DNA from: Streptomyces sp. S.PNR 29
GTDB taxonomy: Bacteria > Actinomycetota > Actinomycetes > Streptomycetales > Streptomycetaceae
Assembly (NCBI RefSeq): GCF_030386795.1
Contig: NZ_JANUQM010000006.1
Location: 2,601-66,600 of the forward strand
Length of the DNA: 64,000 nt
Direction of reading: 5' to 3'
Part shown: in pieces, positions 45,136-52,395 of the stretch
Layout: each line of letters opens with the position of its first letter
How positions within the stretch are numbered: position 1 is the first letter of the stretch
Position numbers and translations under genes: made by a program
The notes under the pieces: model-generated
Database searches by the model: none
Told to the model about the DNA's origin: nothing
What the model saw: the letters and a program-made list of their open reading frames with translations, nothing else

Positions 45136-46422
45136 TTACGCCGTCTTCTGCTCCCCCGGCCCCCGCCCGCGCGAATCCCGCGGAATCAGGGTCGGGTTGA
45201 CGTTGGAGAGGACGACGTCCGCCGTGATGACGACACGGGCCACGTCCTTGCGGGACGGGACCTCGTACATGACGCCCTGGAGGACCTCTTCCATGATGGC
45301 GCGCAGGCCTCGTGCGCCGGTCTGGCGGAGGATGGCCTGGTCGGCGATGGCTTCGAGGGCCTCGCGTTCGAAGTCCAGCTCCACGCCGTCGAGTTCGAAG
45401 AGGCGCTGGTACTGCTTCACCAGCGCGTTGCGCGGTTCGACCAGGATCTTCAGCAGCGCCTCGCGGTCGAGGTTGTGCACGCTCGTGATGACCGGGAGGC
45501 GGCCGATGAACTCGGGGATCATGCCGAACTTGACCAGGTCCTCGGGCATGACGTCCTCGAACTGGTCCTTGGCCTCCAGCTCGCGCTTGGAGCGGATGGT
45601 CGCGCCGAAGCCGATGCCCTTGGCGCCCGCGCGTCCCTCGATGATCTTCTCCAGGCCCGCGAAGGCGCCACCCACGATGAACAGGACGTTCGTCGTGTCG
45701 ATCTGGATGAACTCCTGGTGCGGGTGCTTGCGGCCGCCCTGCGGCGGGACCGAGGCCGTGGTGCCTTCCAGGATCTTCAGCAGGGCCTGCTGTACACCCT
45801 CGCCCGAGACATCGCGCGTGATCGACGGGTTTTCACTCTTCCGCGCGACCTTGTCGATCTCGTCGATGTAGATGATCCCGGTCTCGGCCTTCTTGACGTC
45901 GTAGTCCGCCGCCTGGATCAGCTTCAGCAGGATGTTCTCGACGTCCTCGCCGACATAGCCCGCCTCCGTCAGCGCCGTCGCGTCGGCGATGGCGAAGGGG
46001 ACGTTGAGCATGCGGGCCAGGGTCTGGGCGAGCAGCGTCTTGCCGGAGCCCGTGGGCCCGAGCAGCAGGATGTTGGACTTCGCCAGCTCGATGGCGTCGT
46101 CACGGCCGTTCGCCCCGCCGTTCTCGCCGGCCTGGACACGTTTGTAGTGGTTGTACACCGCCACGGAGAGGGCCTTCTTGGCCGCCTCCTGACCCACCAC
46201 GTACCCGTCGAGGAACTCGTAGATCTCGCGGGGCTTGGGGAGCTCCTCCCAGCGCACCTCGCTGGTCTCGGCGAGCTCCTCCTCGATGATCTCGTTGCAG
46301 AGATCGATGCACTCGTCGCAGATGTACACACCGGGACCTGCGATGAGCTTCTTGACCTGCTTCTGGCTCTTGCCACAGAACGAGCACTTCAGCAGATCGC
46401 CGCCGTCACCGATGCGTGCCAC
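45136..46422 (-). CDS. clpX: ClpX ATPase subunit
   Basis: AAA+ unfoldase of 428 residues that feeds tagged substrates to ClpP. The N-terminal zinc-binding domain has CSFCGK and CDECIDLC. Walker A is GPTGSGKT, Walker B is IIYIDEIDK, and the ClpP-docking loop is IGFGA. It begins with a GTG at 46422 (VARIGDGGDLLKC) with GAAGGGG upstream; the longer frame to 46575 is leader. A 216-bp leader after clpP2 contains a 15-bp inverted repeat with an alternative partner, so expression may be uncoupled from clpP2. Confidence 0.97.
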   Translation of the reverse strand: MARIGDGGDLLKCSFCGKSQKQVKKLIAGPGVYICDECIDLCNEIIEEELAETSEVRWEELPKPREIYEFLDGYVVGQEAAKKALSVAVYNHYKRVQAGENGGANGRDDAIELAKSNILLLGPTGSGKTLLAQTLARMLNVPFAIADATALTEAGYVGEDVENILLKLIQAADYDVKKAETGIIYIDEIDKVARKSENPSITRDVSGEGVQQALLKILEGTTASVPPQGGRKHPHQEFIQIDTTNVLFIVGGAFAGLEKIIEGRAGAKGIGFGATIRSKRELEAKDQFEDVMPEDLVKFGMIPEFIGRLPVITSVHNLDREALLKILVEPRNALVKQYQRLFELDGVELDFEREALEAIADQAILRQTGARGLRAIMEEVLQGVMYEVPSRKDVARVVITADVVLSNVNPTLIPRDSRGRGPGEQKTA

Positions 46423-46527
46423 GGTGTGCTTCCCCTTCGCCTGGGAGACGCCTGGACGCCTTGAGTCCAGCGGCTCCTGGTGCTGCCTTATGTCCGACGG
46501 TACCTTGCCCGGCCCCCCGTTCGGGCC

Positions 46528-46579
46528 CCCCTTGGCACGGTTCACTTTGACGTGGACCGTGCCAAACCGTGCCAAGGGG
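46528..46579 (-). promoter_or_regulatory. Inverted repeat with alternative pairing in clpX leader
   Basis: Perfect 15-bp arms (46528-46542 with 46565-46579, 22-base loop). Inside the loop, ACCGTGCC at 46556-46563 can instead pair with GGCACGGT at 46534-46541. The region thus offers two mutually exclusive hairpins, suiting either a clpP terminator or an attenuator for clpX. Confidence 0.6.
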
Positions 46580-46638
46580 CGCAGACGATACTCCCCCGAG
46601 CTCTCGGCTTCGCCCGAGTAGGGGGTACCCGCATCGCG

Positions 46639-47319
46639 TCAGCGAACCGACGTGTTGTTCATCTTCCGGGTGGAGATGATCTGGTCGATCAGGCCGTAGC
46701 TCAGCGCGTCCTCGGCCGTGAGGATCTTGTCGCGCTCGATGTCCTCGCGGATCTTCTCGACCGGCGTGGTGGAGTGCTTGGCCAGCATCTCCTCCAGCTG
46801 CGAACGCATCCGGAGGATCTCGTTGGCGGCGATCTCCAGGTCGGAGACCTGGCCGCGGCCGGTCTCGCTGTACGGCTGGTGGATCAGCACCCGGGCGTTC
46901 GGCAGCGCCATGCGCTTGCCGGGCGTGCCGGCGGCCAGCAGGACGGCCGCGGCGGAGGCCGCCTGCCCCATGCAGACCGTCTGGATGTCCGGCTTCACGA
47001 ACTGCATCGTGTCGTAGATGGCCGTGAGCGCCGTGAAGGAGCCACCGGGGCTGTTGATGTAGACCGAGATGTCCCGGTCGGGGTCCATCGACTCCAGGCA
47101 CAGCAGCTGCGCCATGACGTCGTTGGCGGAGGCGTCGTCGATCTGGACGCCGAGGAAGATCACGCGCTCCTCGAAGAGCTTCGCGTACGGGTCGTACTCG
47201 CGGATGCCCTGGGAGGTGCGCTCCACGAAGCGCGGGATGACGTAGCGGGACTCGGCCGTGGGGCCGGTGTACTCGGAGCGCATGCGGTCATAGATGCCGC
47301 TGCCGGGGAAGTCGTTCAC
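46639..47319 (-). CDS. clpP2: ClpP2 protease subunit
   Basis: Serine peptidase subunit of 226 residues. The catalytic Ser is in MGQAASAAAVL, the His in LIHQPY and the Asp in the EDIERDK region. YINSPGGSF and GTPGKRMALPN are family blocks. In actinobacteria ClpP1 and ClpP2 form a mixed 14-mer with different pockets. It begins with a GTG at 47319 (VNDFPGSGIYD) with AGGAG five bases upstream. It lies 111 bp after clpP1 and is presumably cotranscribed with it. Confidence 0.96.
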   Translation of the reverse strand: MNDFPGSGIYDRMRSEYTGPTAESRYVIPRFVERTSQGIREYDPYAKLFEERVIFLGVQIDDASANDVMAQLLCLESMDPDRDISVYINSPGGSFTALTAIYDTMQFVKPDIQTVCMGQAASAAAVLLAAGTPGKRMALPNARVLIHQPYSETGRGQVSDLEIAANEILRMRSQLEEMLAKHSTTPVEKIREDIERDKILTAEDALSYGLIDQIISTRKMNNTSVR

Positions 47320-47430
47320 GGTGTCTCCTGGAAAGGGGCTGAGGCGGTCGGCTGGGGCTGGCTGGGGTCGCTGGGGCCCTGGAGGGCTCCCGTCGGCCCC
47401 ACGGGGCTCCACGGGCCCCGTGGGGACCTC

Positions 47431-48057
47431 TCAGGCCCCGGTGCCGCCGCCGCCCGGCATGCCGGCGGCCGTGGCGATGACGTCGTCGATGAGCCCGTAC
47501 TCCTTGGCCTCAAGGGCGTCGAACCAGCGGTCGCGGTCCGAGTCCCGGGTGATCTGCTCGACCGTCTGGCCGGTGTGCTGGGCCGTGAGCTCGGCCATGC
47601 GCCTCTTGGTGTGCAGCAGCCGCTCGGCGTGGATCTTGATGTCCGAGGCCGAGCCGGCCAGGCCCGCGGAGGGCTGGTGGATCAGGATCTCGGCGTTCGG
47701 CAGGGCGAATCGCTTGCCGGGGGTGCCCGCGCTGAGCAGGAACTGTCCCATCGAGGCCGCGAGGCCCATGGCGATCGTCACCACGTCGTTCTTGATGTAC
47801 TGCATGGTGTCGTAGATCGCCATGCCGGCCGTGATCGATCCGCCGGGGCTGTTGATGTAGAGGAAGATGTCCTTGTCCGGGTCTGCGGCAAGGAGCAGCA
47901 GCTGTGCGGTGATCTTGTTCGCAATGTCGTCGTCGACCGGCTGGCCGAGGAAGATGATCCGCTCGTTGAGCAGCCGGTTGTAGACCTGGTCGCCGAGGCC
48001 ACCACCGATGGAAGGCTCGCCGGCGGCGGAGGGCATCAGATTCGTCAACGTATCCAC
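47431..48057 (-). CDS. clpP1: ClpP1 protease subunit
   Basis: Serine peptidase subunit of 208 residues with the full triad: Ser in GLAASMGQFL, His in LIHQPS, Asp in RDSDRDR. YINSPGGSI and GTPGKRFALPN are also present. It forms the proteolytic chamber with ClpP2 and works with ClpX or ClpC. The GTG at 48057 is used (an ATG at 48036 is possible); the ribosome site is poor either way. A probable ClgR box and a TAGGGT -10 lie upstream, consistent with ClgR activation known for Streptomyces clpP1clpP2. Confidence 0.95.
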   Translation of the reverse strand: MDTLTNLMPSAAGEPSIGGGLGDQVYNRLLNERIIFLGQPVDDDIANKITAQLLLLAADPDKDIFLYINSPGGSITAGMAIYDTMQYIKNDVVTIAMGLAASMGQFLLSAGTPGKRFALPNAEILIHQPSAGLAGSASDIKIHAERLLHTKRRMAELTAQHTGQTVEQITRDSDRDRWFDALEAKEYGLIDDVIATAAGMPGGGGTGA

Positions 48058-48150
48058 CTGCTCGTCTTGCGACGGCGCCGGGCCGTCTCACGTGTTCCCT
48101 GCCAGGGGCCTCCGGCAGCTTCGCCGGGTTCCCTGCCCCCGTATTCATGG

Positions 48151-48156
48151 ACCCTA
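48151..48156 (-). promoter_or_regulatory. Candidate clpP1 -10 element
   Basis: TAGGGT on the minus strand fits the TANNNT consensus of vegetative promoters. It lies about 95 bp before clpP1 and about 40 bp downstream of the candidate ClgR box. No good -35 is seen, as expected for an activator-dependent promoter. Confidence 0.45.
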
Positions 48157-48193
48157 ACGCGCGGGTCCCTTCGGGGAATCCCGGAGATGAGGG

Positions 48194-48211
48194 TGTTCGC
48201 CGGGGGCGTAG
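48194..48211. promoter_or_regulatory. Candidate ClgR-binding site
   Basis: TGTTCGCCGGGGGCGTAG matches the published ClgR consensus WNNWCGCYNANRGCGWWS, as I recall it, with one mismatch at the central A. Its centre is near -57 relative to the inferred clpP1 start, a normal activator position. Confidence 0.5.
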
Positions 48212-48366
48212 CGCGATGCGCTCCGCTGGAACGGCCGGTGCTGCTCGCCGTGGTGGTGCCTGGCGGCGGGCGGCTGGGGGTCGGGGATGGCTGGTCGCAC
48301 CCCTGCGGCGGAGCCGCACGTCGCATACGGCCCTGCGCCCGTTCCGGCCGCTGTTCCACCGTACGC

Positions 48367-48402
48367 CGACGGGCCCCGGGGCGTGCGTCCCGGGGCCCGT
48401 CG
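48367..48402 (-). terminator. tig terminator
   Basis: Perfect 14-bp stem (48367-48380 with 48389-48402), eight-base loop, 28 bp beyond the tig stop. It separates tig from the clpP1 promoter region. Confidence 0.85.
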
Positions 48403-48429
48403 TACGTGCGTCAGAAGGCGCCGTGGGCG

Positions 48430-49830
48430 TCAGCCCTCGGCCTTCTCCTCGCCGGCGGCCTCGGCCTCGGCGGCGCCCTCCGCCGCCTCGACCGTCTCCG
48501 CGGCGGCCTCGTCCTCGTCCTCGTCGTCCAGGTCGACGATCTCGCCGTTGGTGTCCTTCACCGTGGCGGCCTCGACCACGACGGCCAGGGCCTTGCCGCG
48601 GGCGACCTCGCCGACCAGGAGCGGAACCTGGCCGCCCTCGACGACCGCCTGGGCGAACTGGTCGGGGGACATGCCGGAGGAGGCGGCACGCCGCATGAGG
48701 TGCTCGGTGAGCTCCTCCTGGTTGACGTTGAGCTTCTCCTGCTTGACCAGCTCGTCGAGCACGAACTGGGTCTTGATGCCCTTGACCGCGGCCTCGCGGG
48801 TCTCGTTCTCGAACTCCTCGGCGGTCTTGCCCTGGATCTCCAGGTACTTGTCGAGGGTGAGGCCCATCTGGCCGAGCTGGTGGTGCTCGAGGTTGTGCTT
48901 ACGGGTGTTGATCTCGTCCTCGAGCAGCTTCTCGGGGACGGGGACCTCGACCAGCTCCAGCAGCTTGTCCAGGACGCGCTCCTGGGCCTGGGTGGCCTGG
49001 TCGTACTGCTTCATGTTCTCCAGGCGCTTGCGGCTGTCGGCCTTCAGCTCCTCGAGGGTGTCGAACTCGGAGGCGAGCTGGGCGAACTCGTCGTCCAGCT
49101 CCGGCAGCTCCCGCTTGGCGACCTGGGTGACCTTGACGGTGACCTCGGCCTCCTGGCCGGCCGCCGAGCCGCCCTTGAGCTCGGAGGTGAAGGTGGCCTC
49201 CTCACCGGCGGACAGGCCCTTCACGGCGTCGTCGATGCCGTCCAGCAGCTCACCGGAGCCGATGGTGTAGGAGACGCCGTTGGCCACGCCGTCCTCCAGG
49301 ACCTCGCCGTCGACCTTGGCCTCCAGGTCGATGGTGACGACGTCGCCGTCCTCGGCGGCGCGCTCGACCGGGGAGGTGGAGGCGAAGCGCTCACGGAGCT
49401 GCTCGACCGACTTCTCGACGTCCTCGTCGGTGACCTCGACGGCGTCGACCTCGACCTCGATGCCGGAGTAGTCCGGGATCTCGATGGCCGGGCGGATGTC
49501 GACCTCGGCGGTGAAGTTCAGCGTCTCGCCGTCCTTCAGCTCGGTGATGTCGACCTCGGGCTGGCCCAGCGGGCTCAGCTCGGCCTCGTTGACCGCGTCG
49601 GTGTAGAACTTCGGCAGCGCGTCGTTGACGGCCTCCTCCAGCACGGCACCACGGCCGAACCGCTGGTCGATGACGCGGGCCGGGACCTTGCCCTTGCGGA
49701 AGCCCTTCACCGTGACCTGCTGGTTGATCTTCTTGTACGCCGCGTCGAGGCTGTCCTTGAGCTCCTCGAAGGGCACCTCGACAGTGAGCCGAACCCGGGT
49801 CGGGTTCAGGGTCTCCACGGCGCTCTTCAC
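48430..49830 (-). CDS. tig: Trigger factor chaperone
   Basis: Ribosome-bound chaperone and prolyl isomerase of 466 residues. The N-terminal ribosome-binding signature is GFRKGKVPARVIDQRFG (~44-60, GFRxGxxP). The FKBP-type domain spans ~155-240 (AEDGDVVTIDLEA), and the C-terminal chaperone arms fill the rest. The last ~35 residues are an acidic Asp/Glu/Ala tail. It starts with a GTG at 49830, with AAGGAG eight bases upstream. The frame continues to 51171 through the tRNA genes, but that is read-through of GC-rich DNA and not coding. Confidence 0.96.
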   Translation of the reverse strand: MKSAVETLNPTRVRLTVEVPFEELKDSLDAAYKKINQQVTVKGFRKGKVPARVIDQRFGRGAVLEEAVNDALPKFYTDAVNEAELSPLGQPEVDITELKDGETLNFTAEVDIRPAIEIPDYSGIEVEVDAVEVTDEDVEKSVEQLRERFASTSPVERAAEDGDVVTIDLEAKVDGEVLEDGVANGVSYTIGSGELLDGIDDAVKGLSAGEEATFTSELKGGSAAGQEAEVTVKVTQVAKRELPELDDEFAQLASEFDTLEELKADSRKRLENMKQYDQATQAQERVLDKLLELVEVPVPEKLLEDEINTRKHNLEHHQLGQMGLTLDKYLEIQGKTAEEFENETREAAVKGIKTQFVLDELVKQEKLNVNQEELTEHLMRRAASSGMSPDQFAQAVVEGGQVPLLVGEVARGKALAVVVEAATVKDTNGEIVDLDDEDEDEAAAETVEAAEGAAEAEAAGEEKAEG

Positions 49831-50000
49831 GGTTCGGTCTCCTTGTGGCTGACTTCTTGGTTTCTGCCGGAGCCAGAGCGGCCCGGCGGATTTCGCCGCC
49901 CGGAGGACTTCAGACGCTGAGACACACGGGCGTGCAGCTTGCATAGTAACGGCAGCGGCTACACCGCCCAAAAGGCGATCACGCGAGTTGATCAGGTGGC

Positions 50001-50077
50001 TGGTCGGGGTGGCGGGATTTGAACCCACGGCCTTCCGCTCCCAAAGCGGACGCGCTACCAAGCTGCGCCACACCCCG
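50001..50077 (-). tRNA. tRNA-Pro (anticodon TGG)
   Basis: Seven-base acceptor stem CGGGGTG/CACCCCG, D arm GCGC...GCGC, anticodon stem TCCGC/GCGGA with loop TTTGGGA, and T arm with TTCAAAT. The discriminator is A and a 3' CCA is encoded at 50003-50001. All stems pair. Confidence 0.97.
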
Positions 50078-50243
50078 TCTGGTGCGACACGTAGGGTACA
50101 TGCCGCCAGGCCGTGGGGCCCGCCGCATTTCCGTAGCGCCGGTGAAGGTCCGGTGCGCACGGGGACGGGATGTGCGGCGAAGGGGGTCCACCCGCTACGA
50201 TGCAGTGCAGTGCCGCGGTCGGCTGACCTGCGGCGCGTTGTGT

Positions 50244-50314
50244 GCGGGCGTAGCTCAATGGTAGAGCCCCAGTCTTCCAAACTGGCTACGCGGGTTCGAT
50301 TCCCGTCGCCCGCT
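50244..50314 (+). tRNA. tRNA-Gly (anticodon TCC)
   Basis: 71-base gene with acceptor stem GCGGGCG/CGCCCGC, D loop CTCAATGGTAGAG, anticodon arm CCAGT-CTTCCAA-ACTGG and T loop TTCGATT. CCA is not encoded. It is divergent from tRNA-Pro. Confidence 0.97.
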
Positions 50315-50320
50315 CTGTGG

Positions 50321-50368
50321 GACTGAGGCCCAGGCCGGAGGAGGAATCCTCGCACCTGGGCCTCAGTC
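50321..50368 (+). terminator. tRNA-Gly terminator
   Basis: Perfect 14-bp stem (50321-50334 with 50355-50368) beginning six bases after the tRNA. Confidence 0.85.
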
Positions 50369-50507
50369 GTGTCCCGGACGGGATCGGCCGTACATCCCGA
50401 CATCCCGATGGAGTCGCCCAGCCGCCACCGCTCGCCGCGGGATGCGACCGTGCTCGCGCTCGAAACCCGATGGACACGGCGCGGTGCGGTGGCCGATGAT
50501 CTCCGGC

Positions 50508-51017
50508 ATGATCCGGGCCGCCATGGTGGACGACATCGCGGACATCCGTGCGATGATCCGCGAACTCGCTGCGTACGAACGGGCCGCCGAGCAGGCCCGA
50601 GCGACCGAGGAGCAGCTCCGTGAGGCGCTGTTCGGGGAACATCCTGCCGCGTTCGCGCTGATCGCGGAGGACGACGAGACGGGTCAGGCCGTGGGCTATG
50701 CCCTCTGGTTCCCCCGCTTCTCGACCTGGACCGGCACGCGCGGCATGCACCTGGAGGACCTCTACGTACGGCCGCACGCCCGGGGCGGAGGACACGGAAA
50801 GGCTCTGCTCGCCTCCCTCGCGGCGGTCTGTCGGCAGAACGGCTACGAGCGCTTCGAGTGGTGGGTCCTGGACTGGAACCAACCGGCGATCGACTTCTAC
50901 AAGTCGCTCGGCGCGGAGCTCCTGAACGAGTGGACGGTATGCCGGCTGAGCGGTGCCCCCCTCGGGGAACTCGCCGACCGGGCCCCGGCACCCCTCGACC
51001 GGACCTCCGCCCCGTAG
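50508..51017 (+). CDS. GNAT acetyltransferase
   Basis: 169-residue acetyl-CoA-dependent N-acetyltransferase. The N-terminal strand-helix reads MIRAAMVDDIADIRAMIRELAAYER. The core has LEDLYVRPHARGGGHGKALL, in which the acetyl-CoA pyrophosphate loop is R-G-G-G-H-G-K-A. NQPAIDFYKSLGAELLNEW is the C-terminal signature of the diamine/polyamine (SAT-like) subgroup, so a small polyamine or amine is a plausible substrate. The start could be 50496 instead; the ribosome site is weak. It lies 11 bp ahead of the MDMPI-family gene and is cotranscribed with it. Confidence 0.88.
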   Translation: MIRAAMVDDIADIRAMIRELAAYERAAEQARATEEQLREALFGEHPAAFALIAEDDETGQAVGYALWFPRFSTWTGTRGMHLEDLYVRPHARGGGHGKALLASLAAVCRQNGYERFEWWVLDWNQPAIDFYKSLGAELLNEWTVCRLSGAPLGELADRAPAPLDRTSAP

Positions 51018-51028
51018 GAGGGAGAGCC

Positions 51029-51742
51029 GTGCAACCTCCAGTCGCAGCGGTGATCGAGGCCCATCTCGAACTGAAGAGGCTCGTGGCCGGCCTGGATGAC
51101 CGGCAGGTCTCCGCGGCATCCGCCCTTCCGGGCTGGTCACGCGGCCACGTCCTCGCGCATCTCACGGACAACGCGAGGATGTTCGCCCGTCTGGCGGAGC
51201 ATGCCCTGCGCGGTGAGCTCGTGGCGGGTTACGACGGCGGGACGGACGAGCGCAACGCGATCATCGCGGCCACCGCGGGCCGCAGCGCCGCCGAGCACCG
51301 CGCGCAACTCGCCGCGCAGACGGCCAGGCTGGAGGCGGCCTGGGCACGCGCCGCCGGCACCGACTGGAGGCGTCCGGTCACGTTCCGCAACGCGGACCTC
51401 GCCGCCACCGTCTTCGCACGCTGGCGCGAGGCATGGATCCACATGGTCGATCTGGAACTCGGCGTGCGGCCGGACGACTGGCCCGAGGGTCTGGCCGCGC
51501 ATGCCATCGACTTCCTCCTGGTCCGCCTTCCGGCAGGCACACACGTGCGCGCCGAGGACGTGCGCCGCCAGTGGTCCGTCGGCGACGGGCCGCCGGACAC
51601 GGTGGTCACCGGAGGGGTGCGCGATCTGGCGGCCTGGCTGGCCGGACGTACGCCCGTGGTCCCACCCGTGGCGACGGCGGGGCTGCCCGCTCTCGGGCCC
51701 TGGCCGCCCCACCCTCCACAGCGCCTGGGCGGAATCCCCTGA
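51029..51742 (+). CDS. Mycothiol-dependent maleylpyruvate isomerase-family protein
   Basis: 237-residue DinB-like four-helix protein of the MDMPI family. The metal-binding residues expected for the family are visible: His in LPGWSRGHVLAHL, and Glu and His in REAWIHMVDLELG. A C-terminal domain follows (~150-235, HVRAEDVRRQWSVG). Such enzymes use mycothiol, the actinobacterial thiol, for isomerisation or conjugation; the true substrate is unknown. The GTG start at 51029 is backed by AGGAGGGAGAGCC. It follows the acetyltransferase by 11 bp and is convergent with the PfpI-family gene. Confidence 0.85.
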   Translation: MQPPVAAVIEAHLELKRLVAGLDDRQVSAASALPGWSRGHVLAHLTDNARMFARLAEHALRGELVAGYDGGTDERNAIIAATAGRSAAEHRAQLAAQTARLEAAWARAAGTDWRRPVTFRNADLAATVFARWREAWIHMVDLELGVRPDDWPEGLAAHAIDFLLVRLPAGTHVRAEDVRRQWSVGDGPPDTVVTGGVRDLAAWLAGRTPVVPPVATAGLPALGPWPPHPPQRLGGIP

Positions 51743-51764
51743 CGTCGCTCCTGGAGCGGACGCG

Positions 51765-52373
51765 TCAGCGCGGTGCGACCTCGCCCGCGTGGACGGCACG
51801 CACGGCGCGCTCGACGGTTTCCCGGTTCTCGCCGACCGGAGCCACGTAGTCGATGACGGCGCGCGCGGCGTCCTCCCCGAGTACCCGGGTGATCACCCAG
51901 GTGGCGAGGTACTGCGACGCCAGGCAGCCGCCCGCCGTGGCGATGTTGCCCTCGGCGTGGAACGGCGCGTCCAGCACGGTGACGTCCAAGGCCTCGACGA
52001 ACGGGCGGCTGTTCCTGTCCGTGCAGGCGGGCATGCCCTCCAGCAGCCCGAGCCGGGCGAGCACCAGCGCGCCGGAGCACTGCGCACCGATCAGCTGTCG
52101 CGAGGGGTCGAGCACCAGTCTGGAGATCAGCCGGTCGTCGGCGACCACGTCTCGCGTCTTCACCCCGCTGCCGATCAGCACGACGTCGGCCTCGGTCACG
52201 AACTCCATCGGGCGCTGACCGGTCACCTCGACACCGTTCATGGAGGTGACCACCGGCGTCGGTGTCGTGACGAAAGCTTGCAGGCCGTCCTTGCGGCACC
52301 GGTTGATCAGGGCGGACGCGATGAAGCTGTCGAGTTCGTTGAACCCGTCGAAGGTGACCACGGCTACCTGCAT
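51765..52373 (-). CDS. DJ-1/PfpI family protein
   Basis: 202-residue glutamine amidotransferase-like fold protein. The nucleophile elbow carries Cys in GAQCSGALVLA, the N-terminus has VAVVTFDGFNELD, and AGGCLASQYLATW lies near the C-terminal end. Members act as proteases, glyoxalases, isonitrile hydratases or regulators; this one lacks a fused DNA-binding domain. The isonitrile hydratase-like and ThiJ groups are the closest by motif, but function is not certain. The ATG at 52373 has AGGAG five bases upstream. It starts 22 bp after the kinase gene on the same strand, so it is probably in that operon. Confidence 0.85.
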   Translation of the reverse strand: MQVAVVTFDGFNELDSFIASALINRCRKDGLQAFVTTPTPVVTSMNGVEVTGQRPMEFVTEADVVLIGSGVKTRDVVADDRLISRLVLDPSRQLIGAQCSGALVLARLGLLEGMPACTDRNSRPFVEALDVTVLDAPFHAEGNIATAGGCLASQYLATWVITRVLGEDAARAVIDYVAPVGENRETVERAVRAVHAGEVAPR

Positions 52374-52395
52374 CACGACTCCTCCAAGCGCGGCA

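Noticed and set aside
46480..49920. 1146-codon plus-strand frame antisense to clpP2, clpP1 and tig
   Set aside because: All three minus-strand genes are intact and highly conserved.
50001..50314. tRNA genes as an integration site
   Set aside because: No integrase and no repeat of either tRNA 3' end was seen in the window.
49831..51171. Upstream extension of the trigger factor frame
   Set aside because: It would run through two tRNA genes. The GTG at 49830 has AAGGAG and the family N-terminus.
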